Shown here piece by piece: positions 12,347 through 23,940 of a stretch of 64,000 nucleotides of DNA. The stretch is from NCBI GenBank assembly GCA_918026815.1, contig CAKJVC010000095.1, positions 273,051 through 337,050 on the forward strand. The letters run 5' to 3'. The notes beneath the pieces are model-generated. The model had not been told where the DNA came from. It was given only the letters and a program-made list of their open reading frames with translations, and did not search any database. Source of the DNA: Chalara sp. BL73 (lineage: Eukaryota; Ascomycota; Leotiomycetes; Helotiales). The number at the start of each line of letters is the position of its first letter. The stretch's first letter is position 1. The position numbers and the translations under genes were made by a program.

Positions 12347-13005
12347 GAGTTGTCTGGCATCTGACGGCTTGTTATTCATTGAATTTAAGGTTGCCGGCTG
12401 GTGATGAAGGCTCTCAATATCAAAAGGGATATTTCAACATTTATCATTCATGGCTATCATTGATATTGACACCATACCATTGTTCAATGCATAAAAGGGG
12501 GACGAGACTCAACGCCTGTCCGCAGTGTCCCCTACCCTACGAGCCTGTGGAGAAAAAGGAGAAGGAGACGCTTAAAGGACAAGATTTATCCGTCCAAAAT
12601 CTTCCTTAATCTTAGGATTCCAACGTACGGGCCCATCGTCGAGCCTTTTTTAACGCTTAGAATAAGAAAGAAAATCACCCTTGTACAGATGCGAAGGCAA
12701 TAAGCCTGTCCTAAGCTCCTTGCTAAACAACCCTTTGAACCGCTCTCCGAATCACCCAGCACGTTGCCTATTATCATTCCCACACCATAGCTACCCACTA
12801 CGTCGCAGCTAGACCATTTCCTGGACAGGCCCTAGATTGCTCATTTGCATGATAGGCAGCTATTCTGCAGGCGGCAGGTCCTGTGGACAACCTAAATCAA
12901 CCAACCTCTCTGGCTATCTCTTCGCAAACACATCTAAACTGTAGCTATCGCTGTGATAACCCCCCAGTAATCCCTCCAATAATTCCCAAGATTGTTCCCA
13001 CCAGC
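12347..13005. other. Intergenic, no gene seen
   Basis: This lies between two 3' ends (the + membrane protein and the - pseudogene). Only short frames without recognisable content are present. Confidence 0.45.
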
Positions 13006-14303
13006 TCAACACCCGGGTCGGGCCTCCATCTCCACCTCCCCTACCTGTCGCGGGTTACCGGAACTACCCTCAAATCCCACGGTTGCTGTCGGCCTACATG
13101 TGTTAATAATTTGTTGCTTTGAACCTGCCGTATCCGTCAAGGATGTAAGAACATACCGAGAATTATCGCCGCACGCAGTTGCAACGGTCGCAGCAGGGAC
13201 AACTTGCACTGACATGAATGTTGTGACTACGGCTACCGGTACCTTTGTTGACGGGGTAGGTTGAGTATATGTAATGACAATTGATTCTGCAAGCGCATGA
13301 ACATATCGAATGGGCAATATTAACACTAGGTAGAGCAGTTGTAATATCCTCCACGGCTGTACTTTCGTTCCCCAAGATCAGTGTATACAATTAGAGTAAT
13401 TACTCTAAAGTAAGTAATATTACTCTAACTCTAATCTAATAAAAAAGCTATTACTCTAATCTAACTCTAATTTAATTTGATTACTTAAATTTTATTAGAG
13501 TAACTAGAGTAACGACACGTGATACCGGAGGATTAATTTTCCGGCTCGAAACATGCCGCATTAAGACTAGTGTTTTTAAATTAGCGAGTTTCGGCACGGA
13601 TAAACTTTTATTTCCGAATTTCGGCTTAATAAAACTTCGAACTTTGTAAAAAAAATCCGTAAACTTTTAATAGTATTGTAAATAGTCGCTGTTATATAAC
13701 TATATTACGCTTATACTTAAACAAAATATAACTTAAACATAAGTAATTATAAAATTAGAGTAAAATTAAAGTAATGTTAAGTGTTACTCTAACTCTAATC
13801 TAACTCTAATAAAAAATTGGTTACTTTAATCTAATATAATCTAATTAAAGTAACTTAAATTTTATTAGAGTAATTAGAGTAACTTGTGTATACACTGCCC
13901 AAGATTCTGTGAGTATCGTCGCAGGAGCTGTAGCAGTGGATTGCGGTATTACCACGCTTGTAGTTACCCCAAGACTTGGCAGTGATGAGATGCCGGTTGC
14001 AGATCCTCCGGAGCCCAGCGACGTTGATAAAGGTCAACCATTGGTTGTCTGGCCGAAACTGGTCGACGCTGATAAAGTCAACGTGCTGGTATATGTATAA
14101 CCCGGTATCGCATAGCCATTGGCAGAACGATATACATTATAGATGTTTATTGCTTGTTGAATGTTAACGGTTGTATCCTGTCCGCGGTTCGCAACAACGG
14201 CAGTGGAGATGTGGTTCGTCAAGAGCCCTACACCGGAGCCTAAGTCCCAGGCACCAAAAAGCTTGTCTCTGGGAAAGCTTGTCTTGGCACATTTAAGGAA
14301 GTT
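13006..14303 (-). pseudogene. Broken Ser/Thr-rich protein gene split by a MITE
   Basis: Reading the minus strand from 14303, after a possible AATAG acceptor, a good frame runs through LFGAWDLGSGVGLLTN and a region rich in Thr, Ser, Gly and Pro. It contains one TGA stop (near 14032), then reaches a MITE (13389-13885). If the MITE and one 8-bp target copy are ignored, the same frame continues on the other side (starting LILGNESTAVEDITT). It then changes frame near 13320, which could be a frameshift or a roughly 40-nt intron, and ends at 13006. Low complexity and Thr/Ser bias resemble a secreted or wall-anchored glycoprotein, but I do not recognise the family and see no start or signal peptide. 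The upstream exon was not located. Confidence 0.6.
13389..13885. mobile_element. hAT-type MITE with TTAGAGTAA repeats
   Basis: This 497-bp AT-rich element is flanked by an exact 8-bp duplication GTGTATAC (13381-13388 and 13886-13893). The duplication fits the hAT preference nTnnnnAn. Both ends carry related TTAGAGTAATTACTCTAA sequences in inverted orientation (about 16 of 20 matches). About 100 bp of TTACTCTAA-rich sequence is also directly repeated near each end. The centre is RIP-like AT-rich sequence with no coding capacity. Confidence 0.75.
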
Positions 14304-16040
14304 CTATTTTGAGGCATGTCCACAAGATTGCTATAAATACGGTCGAGCTACACCAGGGCTAGTTTGAGGTAGGTTAAATTAAGCAGGCTGCATCCCTACT
14401 ATACATCGCGACATCCTACAATTCGTTCCCCCTAGCACGGAATATCAAGAAAGATTATATCCCCTTGCTTCAAAATAAATGTTCGGAATATTTCTAAAAC
14501 TGCCGTTATCCTTGCTGCATTCGTTGTAGCGCGGCCACAGCTCCGGAGCTAGGTCAACCGGGCCTTTGGTCTAGAAAACCGACAAAATATCCAGGGGCCT
14601 TTACCGTGCGATGACTTTGGTAATAATCAAAATTGTCTAGGATGACCCTCTTTATGCTGTCTAGTAGGCAGTTTTTGTTTACTAGACATTAATCCGCAAG
14701 GCAAAGCCGATTTTTAGTGCTTTTAGATTAAAGCTTTCCGCACCTACGAACAATGAGCAGGCGTTCGGTAGAGCCGCAGCTGAGATTGACACATACAAGT
14801 CATGCGGGTGGAGGAATAAGGAGGGTTTGGAGCGGATTTGGCAGTTGCAAATTCTGTATTGTCGCTAATCGTTATATAATAAGCTCCTAGTCTCAATAGA
14901 AGGGTTTCGAGGCATTTAACCTTGCTTCTGTTTTTAGCAATTTTCTAATGTTTTAGAATAGAATAGACTCAGAATTTGCACAAGAGATCTGCGAGCTAAA
15001 ACTGCACTCAGCTACTATTGCCGTTTTGACGCTACTTTAGAAAGGGCTGATTTTTCTACATACTATTCTGCCCCGAATACCGCCGCCGTCTTCCCAGTTA
15101 TTGATCCCCAGTTGCCTCTCAAAATCCTAGCTACTGTATCGTTTTAAGGGATCTCCACCTTCACTCTCTTTGGCAAACTTATATCTTATCTGTCTGGTTT
15201 TCAACCCTGATATATCACGTTCTTAACGTGTTTTGAGACTCGTAAGTAAATTATACTCGGTTTCTTAATTTTTCTCACCTTGCTCTAGAGTTAGAAAAGT
15301 ACACTATTTTAAAAGAATGTCAGAGGGAATACCGCACTGCTCCCGCTGCTTTTGACATGTCTTGACACCACAAGGGCTCGCATACACTTATACAATGAAT
15401 ACTACTCCGCCGGCAAGACTTCTGCAGCAAGCATCAGTTGGTAAGTGAGATGTTTAATCGGAACTCTGCTACTCTAGTACGGCTCTGTTGTCTTCTAGAC
15501 CAAGGAAGTGGCTTGTAGTAGATATAATATATCAAAAAGATGTTCTGGGGGAACAGTAAATAAAAACAGCGCCATCCAGAACAATCCCTATTATTGACAG
15601 CGCCTTAACCAACTCACTTGATTGACACTAGTAACTTTATACATAAAACCTGTCTGGGTGTATGTTCAAATTCTGATTATATGTCTCAAGTAAGTTTGTC
15701 TATAGTGTAATATTTTGTTATACTTTAATTTTCGCTTGCTGCTCTCATCTTTTTTAAAAGTGCACTTATATTTCCTGATATAAAACAGACTTTTTTATTT
15801 TTGATTATTATCTATGGCTAACATTCGCCTTCTAGCCGAGATATTCCATTGTGTGCCGTAGGGTAGCAGTCGCGACCGCCTTTTGAGATTTCACGCGTGG
15901 ACCCGAATAGGAATGGTAACCGATGTATCGCGTGATGGCATGTAACAACAACTAGTATTAAGCTTAAGGAATAACATCAATATAGTCAATATAATTTCTG
16001 AACTGAAAATTCTATGTATTTGCAAGTTTCATCCGGACCC
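14304..16040. other. Long intergenic region, no gene recognised
   Basis: Moderately AT-rich DNA with frequent stops in all frames. I found no domain, RNA gene or terminal repeats. It may include the unlocated 5' part of the broken gene and old repeat remnants. Confidence 0.4.
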
Positions 16041-17780
16041 TCAGCCCTCGATATCCTTTCTAGCCTCGTTGATTCTGTTAACAATTAAATAAGAAAATGC
16101 GCGAAAATATAGATTTATGTCTGCGTACCTTGGCAGCTTCTCCCACTTATCGCTTACGGCTATAATGACAGCACAAGCAGCCACTATAGGGGCAATCTGA
16201 CCGAATCCATGGACTTCTTCTTCCTTGTTGGATCCACCAGGCATGTTCATCCAGCCCGAGGCGTAGACCCAACTCCTAAGGTAGAAGATCGTGTAAGTGA
16301 TGTAGCCGTACACAGCCATGCTAGCGATCCACGGCAAGACCCAATAGGCAGTAACGAACAACTGGTAAAACCGGTTGTTGATCCTTTTCGTATACCCCTC
16401 TTTAACACCAGCCAGGTCACGACAAAAACGGATGATGAGAACAGGGAGCGCGAAGGTGGCACATGCGCAGAGAACGACGTATGAAATGAAATCAGGTGAC
16501 GTCTTGGGGTTGGCCCACCCAACGGCTTCAAGCTGAACTTGACTAAGAGAGTCAAATGTGTCATGCCATAAGTCAGCATCTAGGAAGCAAGAGCCAGCGA
16601 GAAATACTAGGCCGTCTTTTCGATCCTGCAGCGGCTTGTAGGGGGCCGTCTTCTCATACCGCAGCTGCTTCTCATAGAGGTAGGCAAGGGATAACCCGAG
16701 GACAAGAAAGCAGGTGGTCCTAATCAAGGCAGCGAGGGGAGCCTTCCAATAACACCGAACGAGCACCATAGCAATGAAGGCGCTCCAACATGCCAACAGC
16801 ACCATATATACCCCGATCATGTAGTGGTAGCGTGACGTCTCGCATTTCCCGAGCAGACCGAAGCTGATCACCTGCGCGATGCCAAGCAGGAGCTGAGTGT
16901 CTGAGATGGTGAGCAAGGCTATCTCGAAGAACTCGTAGAGTTTCTCGCCACGCCCTTTTTCTTTAATACGCACGATTTTGGTGTTGGGTTTAAACGGGCT
17001 GAATATCCATTCGTCTATCCACACGGCTATTCTCTGCGGGATTTCATGCCACAGCTGCCAGGCTGTGCCGTGCTGCTGGTGTTTATGTGTGAGTGGGCTA
17101 GGCGCTCGCGGATAGGTTGATTCTGACAGGAGTATCGTCTCGCTCCCAGTCGCGTACCCACCGGGGCCGCCATGACCATAATCAGACGACGGGCCAGACC
17201 GGTTGCCCATTGTTAATCCGGGGTACGGTCGTGCTCTCAAAGGATGGCGAGGAGCCCAAGATCCAGTGTCTGCATCTGGATTTTCACCTGTTGCCCTCAT
17301 TGTCGGTTCACCGCTGGATCCATTAATGATGTGAACTGCGGTGAAACGACGTAAAAACCACGCATTTAGGGTTGGCCTATACTCGCTAAGGTCAATAGCT
17401 ATCTTCTCACCCGAAAGGTTCAGTTTCGACGGACCTTCCAAGTTCTGGTTTCCAGATGTAATCCGTCCGGGCGAACACGATGAGAAAGCCGGAAACCAAG
17501 GCGATAGACTCGGGCACGAGGAATGCGAGTAACACCTAAGGCGATTAGTTAAGTAGTTTTGTAGACCGAATGTACCAACTTAAATTCATACCCCTATGCC
17601 CGCAATATCAGGATCTGGCTCGAAATTGCCACGCTCGATTCCGCCGATATTTGTCACAGTGATACCGCTAAACTGCGTTTTGCAGTCCAAAGGTCGGTCG
17701 TTTCTATAGCAGTAGCGTTGCACTTCGTATGACATAAAGGCGCCCATCCTGTACTTGGAGATAGCAGTATTAACATACAA
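16041..17780 (-). CDS. Uncharacterised multipass membrane protein (5' end uncertain)
   Basis: Four exons fit the frame: 17780-17592 (5' limit uncertain), 17535-17411, 17313-16129 and 16074-16041. The first join restores a clear membrane segment (LLAFLVPESIALVSGFLIVF). Exon 1 includes SKYRMGAFMSYEVQRYCYR and DPDIAGIG. Exon 3 holds a polar glycine-rich loop and at least six hydrophobic helices, such as FFEIALLTISDTQLLLGIAQ and MIGVYMVLLACWSAFIAMVL. The last intron (54 nt) is a multiple of three, so retention would only add 18 residues. The true start lies upstream: the frame stays open without an ATG to about 17850, then a stop follows, so another 5' exon is likely. Function is unknown; the topology suggests a plasma-membrane protein. 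Confidence 0.7.
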
Positions 17781-18769
17781 AGGGGGAAGTTTACCGATAC
17801 TGGTAGACGAAGGTGCGACTGTCGTACTACATCTTAATAATGGATTACAACAGGACTATCGCTAATTATACACGAATTCAGATGAGGCCTTAGGATTGCG
17901 ACTCTGCATTTGGCCGGTCAATTTCGTTCTTCGAGCGGCGTTCACACACATTGTCCATCATCGAAGGCTTGGTTTGCGGAATAGGGTCGTCAAACTGGTT
18001 TCAGACTCTTCCTGATCCTCTGATCATAGTCGAGTTATGATTGGTAGATGTAAGATAAGAACACTCTATATCCGTGTGTAGTCTAATCTCGTTCTGTAGG
18101 GTTACGCATTAGCGTGGCGGCTAGCTGTGAGACGCGTAGCATGGGGCTGACGGCTACACGTCTTAGGTTTCTGGAGCCTTGTTGTGCGACCACACTCAAC
18201 AGACCTTCATTCTCATTAGCGCTTGCTACTCCAATGAATGGGACAAGCTCGATTTTAACAAGACTTAAGCTGGAGGCGCGGGATTGTGCTTAGTCTTGGT
18301 AGTGATCCGTATAATGAAGATCTTAGAGGTAGATAGAGGGCTGAAGGTCAGGATGAAACTCGTCTCACTGCAGGCGGGCCAGCAGATGAAAAGAGCAGAA
18401 AGGGCAGCCCGTCGCCTGCGCAATGCATGCGAGCCTATCTCGTGCGCTCATGGTCACTGCGGCCTCACTGGCGCCGCAGAAAGCAGGTCGCTGGCTGTTG
18501 TGCCGCGCTAGCCCCAAAAGCGTAAACGTAGACGTTATGTAACCATCTGTTATTTTTTTGTAAAGCGAAAGAAAGATTCACACTTGTTGTAGAACTAGAT
18601 TATGGCTCCTCGCACGCTCGGAGCTTGTGGGTGCCTGTTACTGTCATGTGTTGCTTTACAGCACTTTTGATTGGTTGGTAGCATATAGGGCTTTAAGCTA
18701 ATACAGCTATAGAAAATCAGAAATTATATATTGTTTTAAACTCGAGATTTTTACAGTTGATCTTACAAT
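17781..18769. other. Intergenic with repeat fragment
   Basis: No convincing gene apart from a possible 5' exon of the membrane protein. The 38 bp at 18505-18542 recur at 58661-58698 with three transitions, marking this as part of a dispersed repeat. GC content drops sharply after about 18550. Confidence 0.4.
18505..18542 (+). repeat. Dispersed repeat fragment (matches 58661-58698)
   Basis: The segment beginning GCGCTAGCCCCAAAAGCG matches the copy near the telomere at 35 of 38 positions, and all three differences are transitions. It probably marks an end or promoter of a shared transposon family. Confidence 0.65.
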
Positions 18770-19570
18770 TGACTCTATAATTAACCTGTATGCCTATAGC
18801 ACATAAATTTGTAAATTTATAACATGCAGACTTATAGCCCGTAAATGTGTAGCATGTGAACTTGTAAGCTTGTAGCACGTAGACCTGTAGACCTGGGTAG
18901 CTCGTAGCATGTAAACTTGTAGCCCGTAAACGTGTAGCACATAACCTTGTAAGCCCGTAACACGTAGACTTGTAGCTCGTAGCATGTAGACCTGTAAACG
19001 GGTAGTTTGTGGACATGTAAACTTGTAAACTTGTAGCATATGAACTTGTAGCATGCAAACTTGTAGTATGTAAACCTGAAAACTTGTAGCACGTAAACTT
19101 GTAGCATATATACCTGTATTATGTAAATTTATAGCATGTAAGCCTGTAGCAAGTAAGCTTGTAGCATGTAAACCTGTAAAACCGTAGCATGTAGGCTTGA
19201 AGCATGTAGACTTGTAGCCTGTTAATATGTAAGCCCGTAGCACGGAGAATTGTAGCTCGTAGCATGTAAACCTGTAAAGCCGTAACTCGCAGTATATAAG
19301 CCTGTAAACTTGTAGCTCGTAGACTCGCAGTATATAAACTTATGGCTTATAGGCTTGTAAACTCGTAAAATTGTAGTATGTAAACTTGTAGGCCAGCAAA
19401 CCTGTAAACCTGTAAACCTGTAAACCTGTAAACCTGTAAGTTCGTAGCACGTAGAATTATAGCTCGTAGCATGTAGACTTATAGCATGTAAACCTGTAAA
19501 CTTGTGGCCCGTAGACTCGCAGTATGTAAACTTGTAGCATATAAGCCTGTAGCATGTAAACCTGTAGACA
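18770..19570. repeat. Degenerate minisatellite of 8-bp and 15-bp units
   Basis: About 800 bp are built from variants of CTTGTAGCATGTAAA (15 bp) and CCTGTAAA (8 bp). One pure run of five CCTGTAAA units lies near 19395-19440. Because 15 is divisible by three, long repetitive frames appear on the minus strand; they are a by-product of the repeat, not genes. Confidence 0.9.
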
Positions 19571-20168
19571 GTGAACGAGTTAGTGTCGTAGTATACAAAA
19601 CAGATCCACGTTAAAAGTTATTAAGTAAATACGCGAGCACGCTAAAAATGGCTAAAAAGTTAGTATTTATAAAAACAGCTTAATCGTAGATTATTTGTTT
19701 TTTAAGCGTGTATATATACAATAATATCACTTCGCTATTTGGGACTGTCAACAATCAATTAGCTGTTCGCTGCACTATGTAACGACGCAAGGAATCACGG
19801 GCTAGAATAGAGGCATATGGGAGTGCGTACAATAGGCTGATAGTGATTGCCTTATAAGTCTAAAGTACTAAGGATACAAAAACACGAGGAGCAACTGTAG
19901 AGAATAGGAACAGGCTTTTATATAGGCGACTCCGACTCTCCCCCGTATTGGGTCTGAAACCCCTTATACTCTGATCATCACTTCTTGCTTCTGTATTATG
20001 ACTTTTGTGCCGTGCCTTGGGCATACCGATTGTTGCACGTTATACGCCGGTAATATCACGAATAGAACTATAGAATTATCCGCGCTTAATCCGCGCACAG
20101 AAACTGCTTTTACGAGTAAGTATAAATTACAGAAAGTGTACATAAAAACTTTTACAGCTTTATATTGT

Positions 20169-20292
20169 GGTGGGGACGATTTTCTTTCCTTTGACACACT
20201 GTCACGTGATACTCATGAGTGGTCAGTCATGTGACCTTAGGAACATGAGTTGTATATAACCTTCGCTTCCGGTATGAAGGCGCATCATCATC
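20169..20292 (+). repeat. Dispersed promoter-like repeat, copy A
   Basis: This matches 31533-31655, sharing CATGAGTGGTCAGTCATGTG and ATGAGTTGTATATAA. The TATATAA box and downstream drop in similarity resemble an LTR or other transposon promoter. No paired copy was found nearby. Confidence 0.6.
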
Positions 20293-20331
20293 AATACAAC
20301 ACACCTTTTTACCCTTCTATATTTTACACCT

Positions 20332-20510
20332 TTATAAGCTATTGACGTTTATCTATTATATAGAGCTTAGGCTCGCCGGTGCTCTCCCGAGTATGCTACA
20401 GATACCGACATCACGCTTATAAGCTATTGACGTTTATCTATTATATAGAGCTTAGGCTCGCCGGTGCTCTCCCGAGTATGCTACAGATACCGACATCACG
20501 CTTATAAGCT
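20332..20510 (+). repeat. 85-bp tandem duplication
   Basis: Units at 20332-20416 and 20417-20501 appear identical, followed by the first nine bases of a third unit (TTATAAGCT). Identity suggests a recent event in otherwise decayed DNA. Confidence 0.9.
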
Positions 20511-20698
20511 TTGTGCTAGATCCTGTTGCTGTTCTTGTTCTTCAGCATGTTCCCCTCCATAATATTTTCCTTTTTTTTCGATTCATACAAAAAACCGGGC
20601 TTAAAAGCTCTCGTTCATCCATGAAGTGCTGTTGATGGCTTCTGTAGCCAGCTTCGACGTTAATGAGGCACGAAGCTTGGAGGTTGGTTTACTGTACT

Positions 20699-20814
20699 TG
20701 TCACGGCACGAGCTGTGGATCTACAGATACAGAGGGCAGCGGTGATACTATACGAGAATCTATAGCTGAGGAAGGAAGAGGAGCTCAAGAAGAGCAAGCT
20801 ATATATACACGAGG
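20699..20814 (-). repeat. Dispersed transposon-promoter fragment, copy A
   Basis: On the minus strand this reads CTCGTGTATATATAGC... and is roughly 75-80 percent similar to 45119-45236 over about 118 bp. The shared TATA-like sequence suggests a transposon promoter or LTR remnant. Confidence 0.6.
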
Positions 20815-21381
20815 GAGCCCTAGCGGCTCGGCAGTAGGTCACGTGATCGACCAGGGTCGGTACCGTGACAGTCTATAGGAGCTTTTGACGCTCTCAATAG
20901 GACGATTAATAGTATAGCCAAACTGTAGTATTTTTCTGACTACAAGTCGAGCCCTTATAGAGAAGTAGCTAAAGAACAATAGCAAACAGATTACAGCTTT
21001 ATATATTTACGTGGTGGAGATTAAGAACCCCAAACTAGAATATTGTTTCGGCAACACTGGTTTTTTCGGCACGCAGGGATGGACGTTACACGTTCTGGCA
21101 TCCTGGTCCGTGCCGTACGGCATGATTGCGTAATCTTGACATGGCCTAGCGCCAGGAGCACCCGCTCCGAGCAAAATGACCAATCGCCGAAGCTCGGCGG
21201 ACGAAGCAGTGAACGTCACAACAAAAAGATCTCGCCTTCCTCAGTATCTCATCCCCTCGGACGAATTCCTTACGGACCAAGAGACTCGGCTTCGTGGATG
21301 GTGGTGACATCTCGGAGTAAAATCGCCGATTTAATAGTTGCCAATTCTCGATAGTTTCCTCTATGCGCCCGTGAGCAGAAC

Positions 21382-23769
21382 ATGGGTACTGACGAGCATG
21401 ACGGCCTTGAGTCTGAGGCGAAGCGCAGGAGGCTCCGCAAAGGCACTCACAGTTGCTGGGCATGTAAGCGGAGAAAGGTCCGGTGCAGCTTCGCATCATT
21501 GGAGACAGATGGAATTGGAACTGGAACTGCAACTGGAACATGTCTCAACTGCCAACGGCGTGGTACCAAATGCATCAGTCAGGAGCTGCCTGAAGACCGG
21601 AGTGTCAGTCAGACAGAGGACAGTACTGACCGGATTGTGCGCGTCGAGGCGCTCCTCAACCAGCTGGTCAACAAGGGAAATCCAGCTCAGTCGATATCGG
21701 AGGATGGCCGAACACATCATCCTCCTGCAGCTCCCACGCCTGTGAGTGACTCGAGCCCGAGCGGTGACTCTGAGCCATGTCCGTACCTGCCGTTGAACGG
21801 CAACGCAGATATAAGTACACCTGAGTCATTGCCGGCATTTCGCACGCCAGCCTCGACTGGCATAGCTGTTGCTGCTGCAGCCCATCCTGACGGAGGCAAA
21901 ACCAAATATGAAAAGGTCTCGCTAGCTCTTGTTGCCGCTTTTCCCTCCCAGAAAGATATGGATATCCTCCACCAAGCCGGCAACAATGTCAAGACGTTTT
22001 GTGGCCAAGTTAATTTAAAGGCGAGTAGCCAACTGGATCGCGAAGACCTCCCAGACGACTTCAAGCTTTCTGAGATGCGTAATCCACACATTCATCCCGT
22101 CCTGTTGGCTAAATATATGCTCTTCTTCTCTTTGACGCTGTTGCATCTGTCGCCCCATGAAATTCTACACGGCCTATCTGAAAATTATCATGTCGTTATG
22201 GAGAGACTTGCGGATACGGCCATCAATCTGGTGACTACCTGCGAAGAGCTCTTGGGGACTATGGATAGCCTCGAGTGCATCTTACTTGAGGCCTCCTACC
22301 ACCTAGACAATGGGAATATCCGACGAGCTTGGCTTGCGTTTAGAAGAGCTATGGGGGCAGCGCAGTTGATGGGCATCAACCGCCCAATCGGTTTTCCAGT
22401 GAAGTTCATTGAACCCAGGTCTGCAAATATTGACCCGTCAGTCGTATGGTTCCGGATTGTCTACATGGACCGCTTTCTTTCTCTGCTACTCGGTCTTCCT
22501 CAAGGCAATTCTAATTCGAGCCTGGACTCCGAAACACCACTGACCAACGGCACGCCGAGTGAAAAGTTTGAAGTCATCCACTCCGGGATTTTGGCCAAGA
22601 TTTTCCAACGCAACGACATCGGTCTATCGCCTGGCGCTGCACCAATGACGCTCGAAATTGACAAACTGATGCTTGAGGCTGCCGATTGCCTGCCGTCCAA
22701 CTTCTGGCGGCCGCCAAACTTTGCGGGCTTGGAGCAGAACTCACCTGAAGCCTTTCGGGAGGGGATACGAGTCAGGGATCAAATGGTCCACTACACTTTG
22801 CTGAACCAGCTGCATCTGCCGTTTATGCTCTGTCCCCGTGCTGGCCGCATGGCTGAATATTCCAGAATTACCTGCGTCAATTCCAGCCGCGAGATACTCA
22901 CTCGCTTTGTTGCCTTTCGTACCTTTAACTGTATCCCGTCCTATTGTCGGTTGGCCGATTTCCTCGCTCTAGTGGCTGGCATGACTCTGATTCTCGCACA
23001 TCTCTATAATCACCGAAGCCATCAAGAGGCGGGCAACGTCTTCGCGCATCAGCGGCTTGTAGATCGTGCCGCAGTGGAGCAGACGCTAGACATCATGGAA
23101 GTGAGCTCTAGGCTCAGCGACGACATGCTGGCAGCTAAGTGCGTTACACTACTGCGGCATTTGCTACTTGTCGAGGCCAGCGCGGCAAAGGGGCACAATT
23201 ATAGTACGCAACATGCCCAAGGAGTCCAAGGAGTCCCGAGCGATCAAGAAAACGATTGTACGGTGTTCTCCATTAACGTCCCATATATCGGCACAATCAA
23301 AATTACCCGAGAGGGCATCAGCTCCATGGGCAAACCCATAGCCAGCATGTCGACCAGTCAAACGCGGGATCTTGAAGGTAACATCACCATAGGCGGGATA
23401 GGATCAGTCTCCATGACCAAACACTGCAGCCAGTCATCTTCCAATGCTCCACAAGCAGGTCTTGTTGATCATGTTAACTTTGACAGTCTCGCGTCTCCAT
23501 GTGGCCAGGGGCCGATACAAGCACAATTTGGAGAGCTTCATACGGTCTTAAATACTGAGATGCTTCCAAATGCCGTTGTTGAAGGCGACTTCATGCAGCA
23601 GCAAGATCTATACCCCAGCGTAGCCGCAGGCATAAATGACTGGGTCTTCCAGGGCGTCGATACTGCCTTCTTTGACAGCTTGATGAAGGGTAAGAGTGCC
23701 GACCTCGGTGATGGATCTGGGAGTGCCGACTGGAACCAAACTTGGCATAGCGATTTGGAGAGATTGTAA
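21382..23769 (+). CDS. Zn(II)2Cys6 fungal transcription factor
   Basis: An intronless 795-aa protein starting at ATG. The binuclear zinc cluster uses C25, C28, C35, C54, C57 and C64, after a basic stretch (KRRRLRK). The loop between the third and fourth cysteines is 18 residues and Gly/Thr-rich, longer than the usual 5-12, because of a small repeat (GIGTGTATG). A fungal-specific middle homology region spans roughly residues 230-600, and the C-terminus is acidic and Gln/Ser-rich, fitting an activation region. Such factors act in the nucleus and often regulate adjacent metabolism or efflux genes. The convergent MFS gene 530 bp downstream is a plausible target, but that is inferred from proximity. 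Three in-frame stops would be needed to call it broken, and none are present. Confidence 0.92.
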   Translation: MGTDEHDGLESEAKRRRLRKGTHSCWACKRRKVRCSFASLETDGIGTGTATGTCLNCQRRGTKCISQELPEDRSVSQTEDSTDRIVRVEALLNQLVNKGNPAQSISEDGRTHHPPAAPTPVSDSSPSGDSEPCPYLPLNGNADISTPESLPAFRTPASTGIAVAAAAHPDGGKTKYEKVSLALVAAFPSQKDMDILHQAGNNVKTFCGQVNLKASSQLDREDLPDDFKLSEMRNPHIHPVLLAKYMLFFSLTLLHLSPHEILHGLSENYHVVMERLADTAINLVTTCEELLGTMDSLECILLEASYHLDNGNIRRAWLAFRRAMGAAQLMGINRPIGFPVKFIEPRSANIDPSVVWFRIVYMDRFLSLLLGLPQGNSNSSLDSETPLTNGTPSEKFEVIHSGILAKIFQRNDIGLSPGAAPMTLEIDKLMLEAADCLPSNFWRPPNFAGLEQNSPEAFREGIRVRDQMVHYTLLNQLHLPFMLCPRAGRMAEYSRITCVNSSREILTRFVAFRTFNCIPSYCRLADFLALVAGMTLILAHLYNHRSHQEAGNVFAHQRLVDRAAVEQTLDIMEVSSRLSDDMLAAKCVTLLRHLLLVEASAAKGHNYSTQHAQGVQGVPSDQENDCTVFSINVPYIGTIKITREGISSMGKPIASMSTSQTRDLEGNITIGGIGSVSMTKHCSQSSSNAPQAGLVDHVNFDSLASPCGQGPIQAQFGELHTVLNTEMLPNAVVEGDFMQQQDLYPSVAAGINDWVFQGVDTAFFDSLMKGKSADLGDGSGSADWNQTWHSDLERL

Positions 23770-23940
23770 CAATCGTTGCGAGATTTAGGGTTCGTTTAGA
23801 TGCCAAAGACGTCAACTTAGGCCGGGAAGGATGAAAAAGCAGTTGATATATCGCAGGATTATTATTATAATACACATTAATTGAGCGAGGGAATGGACAT
23901 AAAAGCCAATTCTACATATGGATTCTACGGACAGGGATAT

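Larger units (their letters stand above)
19571..21381. other. Repeat-fragment region upstream of the Zn2Cys6 gene
   Basis: This holds pieces of at least two dispersed repeats (20169-20292 and 20699-20814) and an 85-bp tandem duplication. No intact gene is visible. The last 350 bp form the upstream region of the Zn2Cys6 gene. Confidence 0.5.

Noticed and set aside
12992..13264. Plus-strand frame of 90 codons
   Set aside because: It overlaps antisense to the broken Ser/Thr-rich gene and has no independent support.
18717..19243. Overlapping repetitive frames rich in Tyr, Cys and Leu
   Set aside because: They arise from the 15-bp minisatellite period being divisible by three, with no start context or domain.
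18770..19570. CRISPR-like array
   Set aside because: Units are 8-15 bp without unique spacers, and the organism is a fungus.
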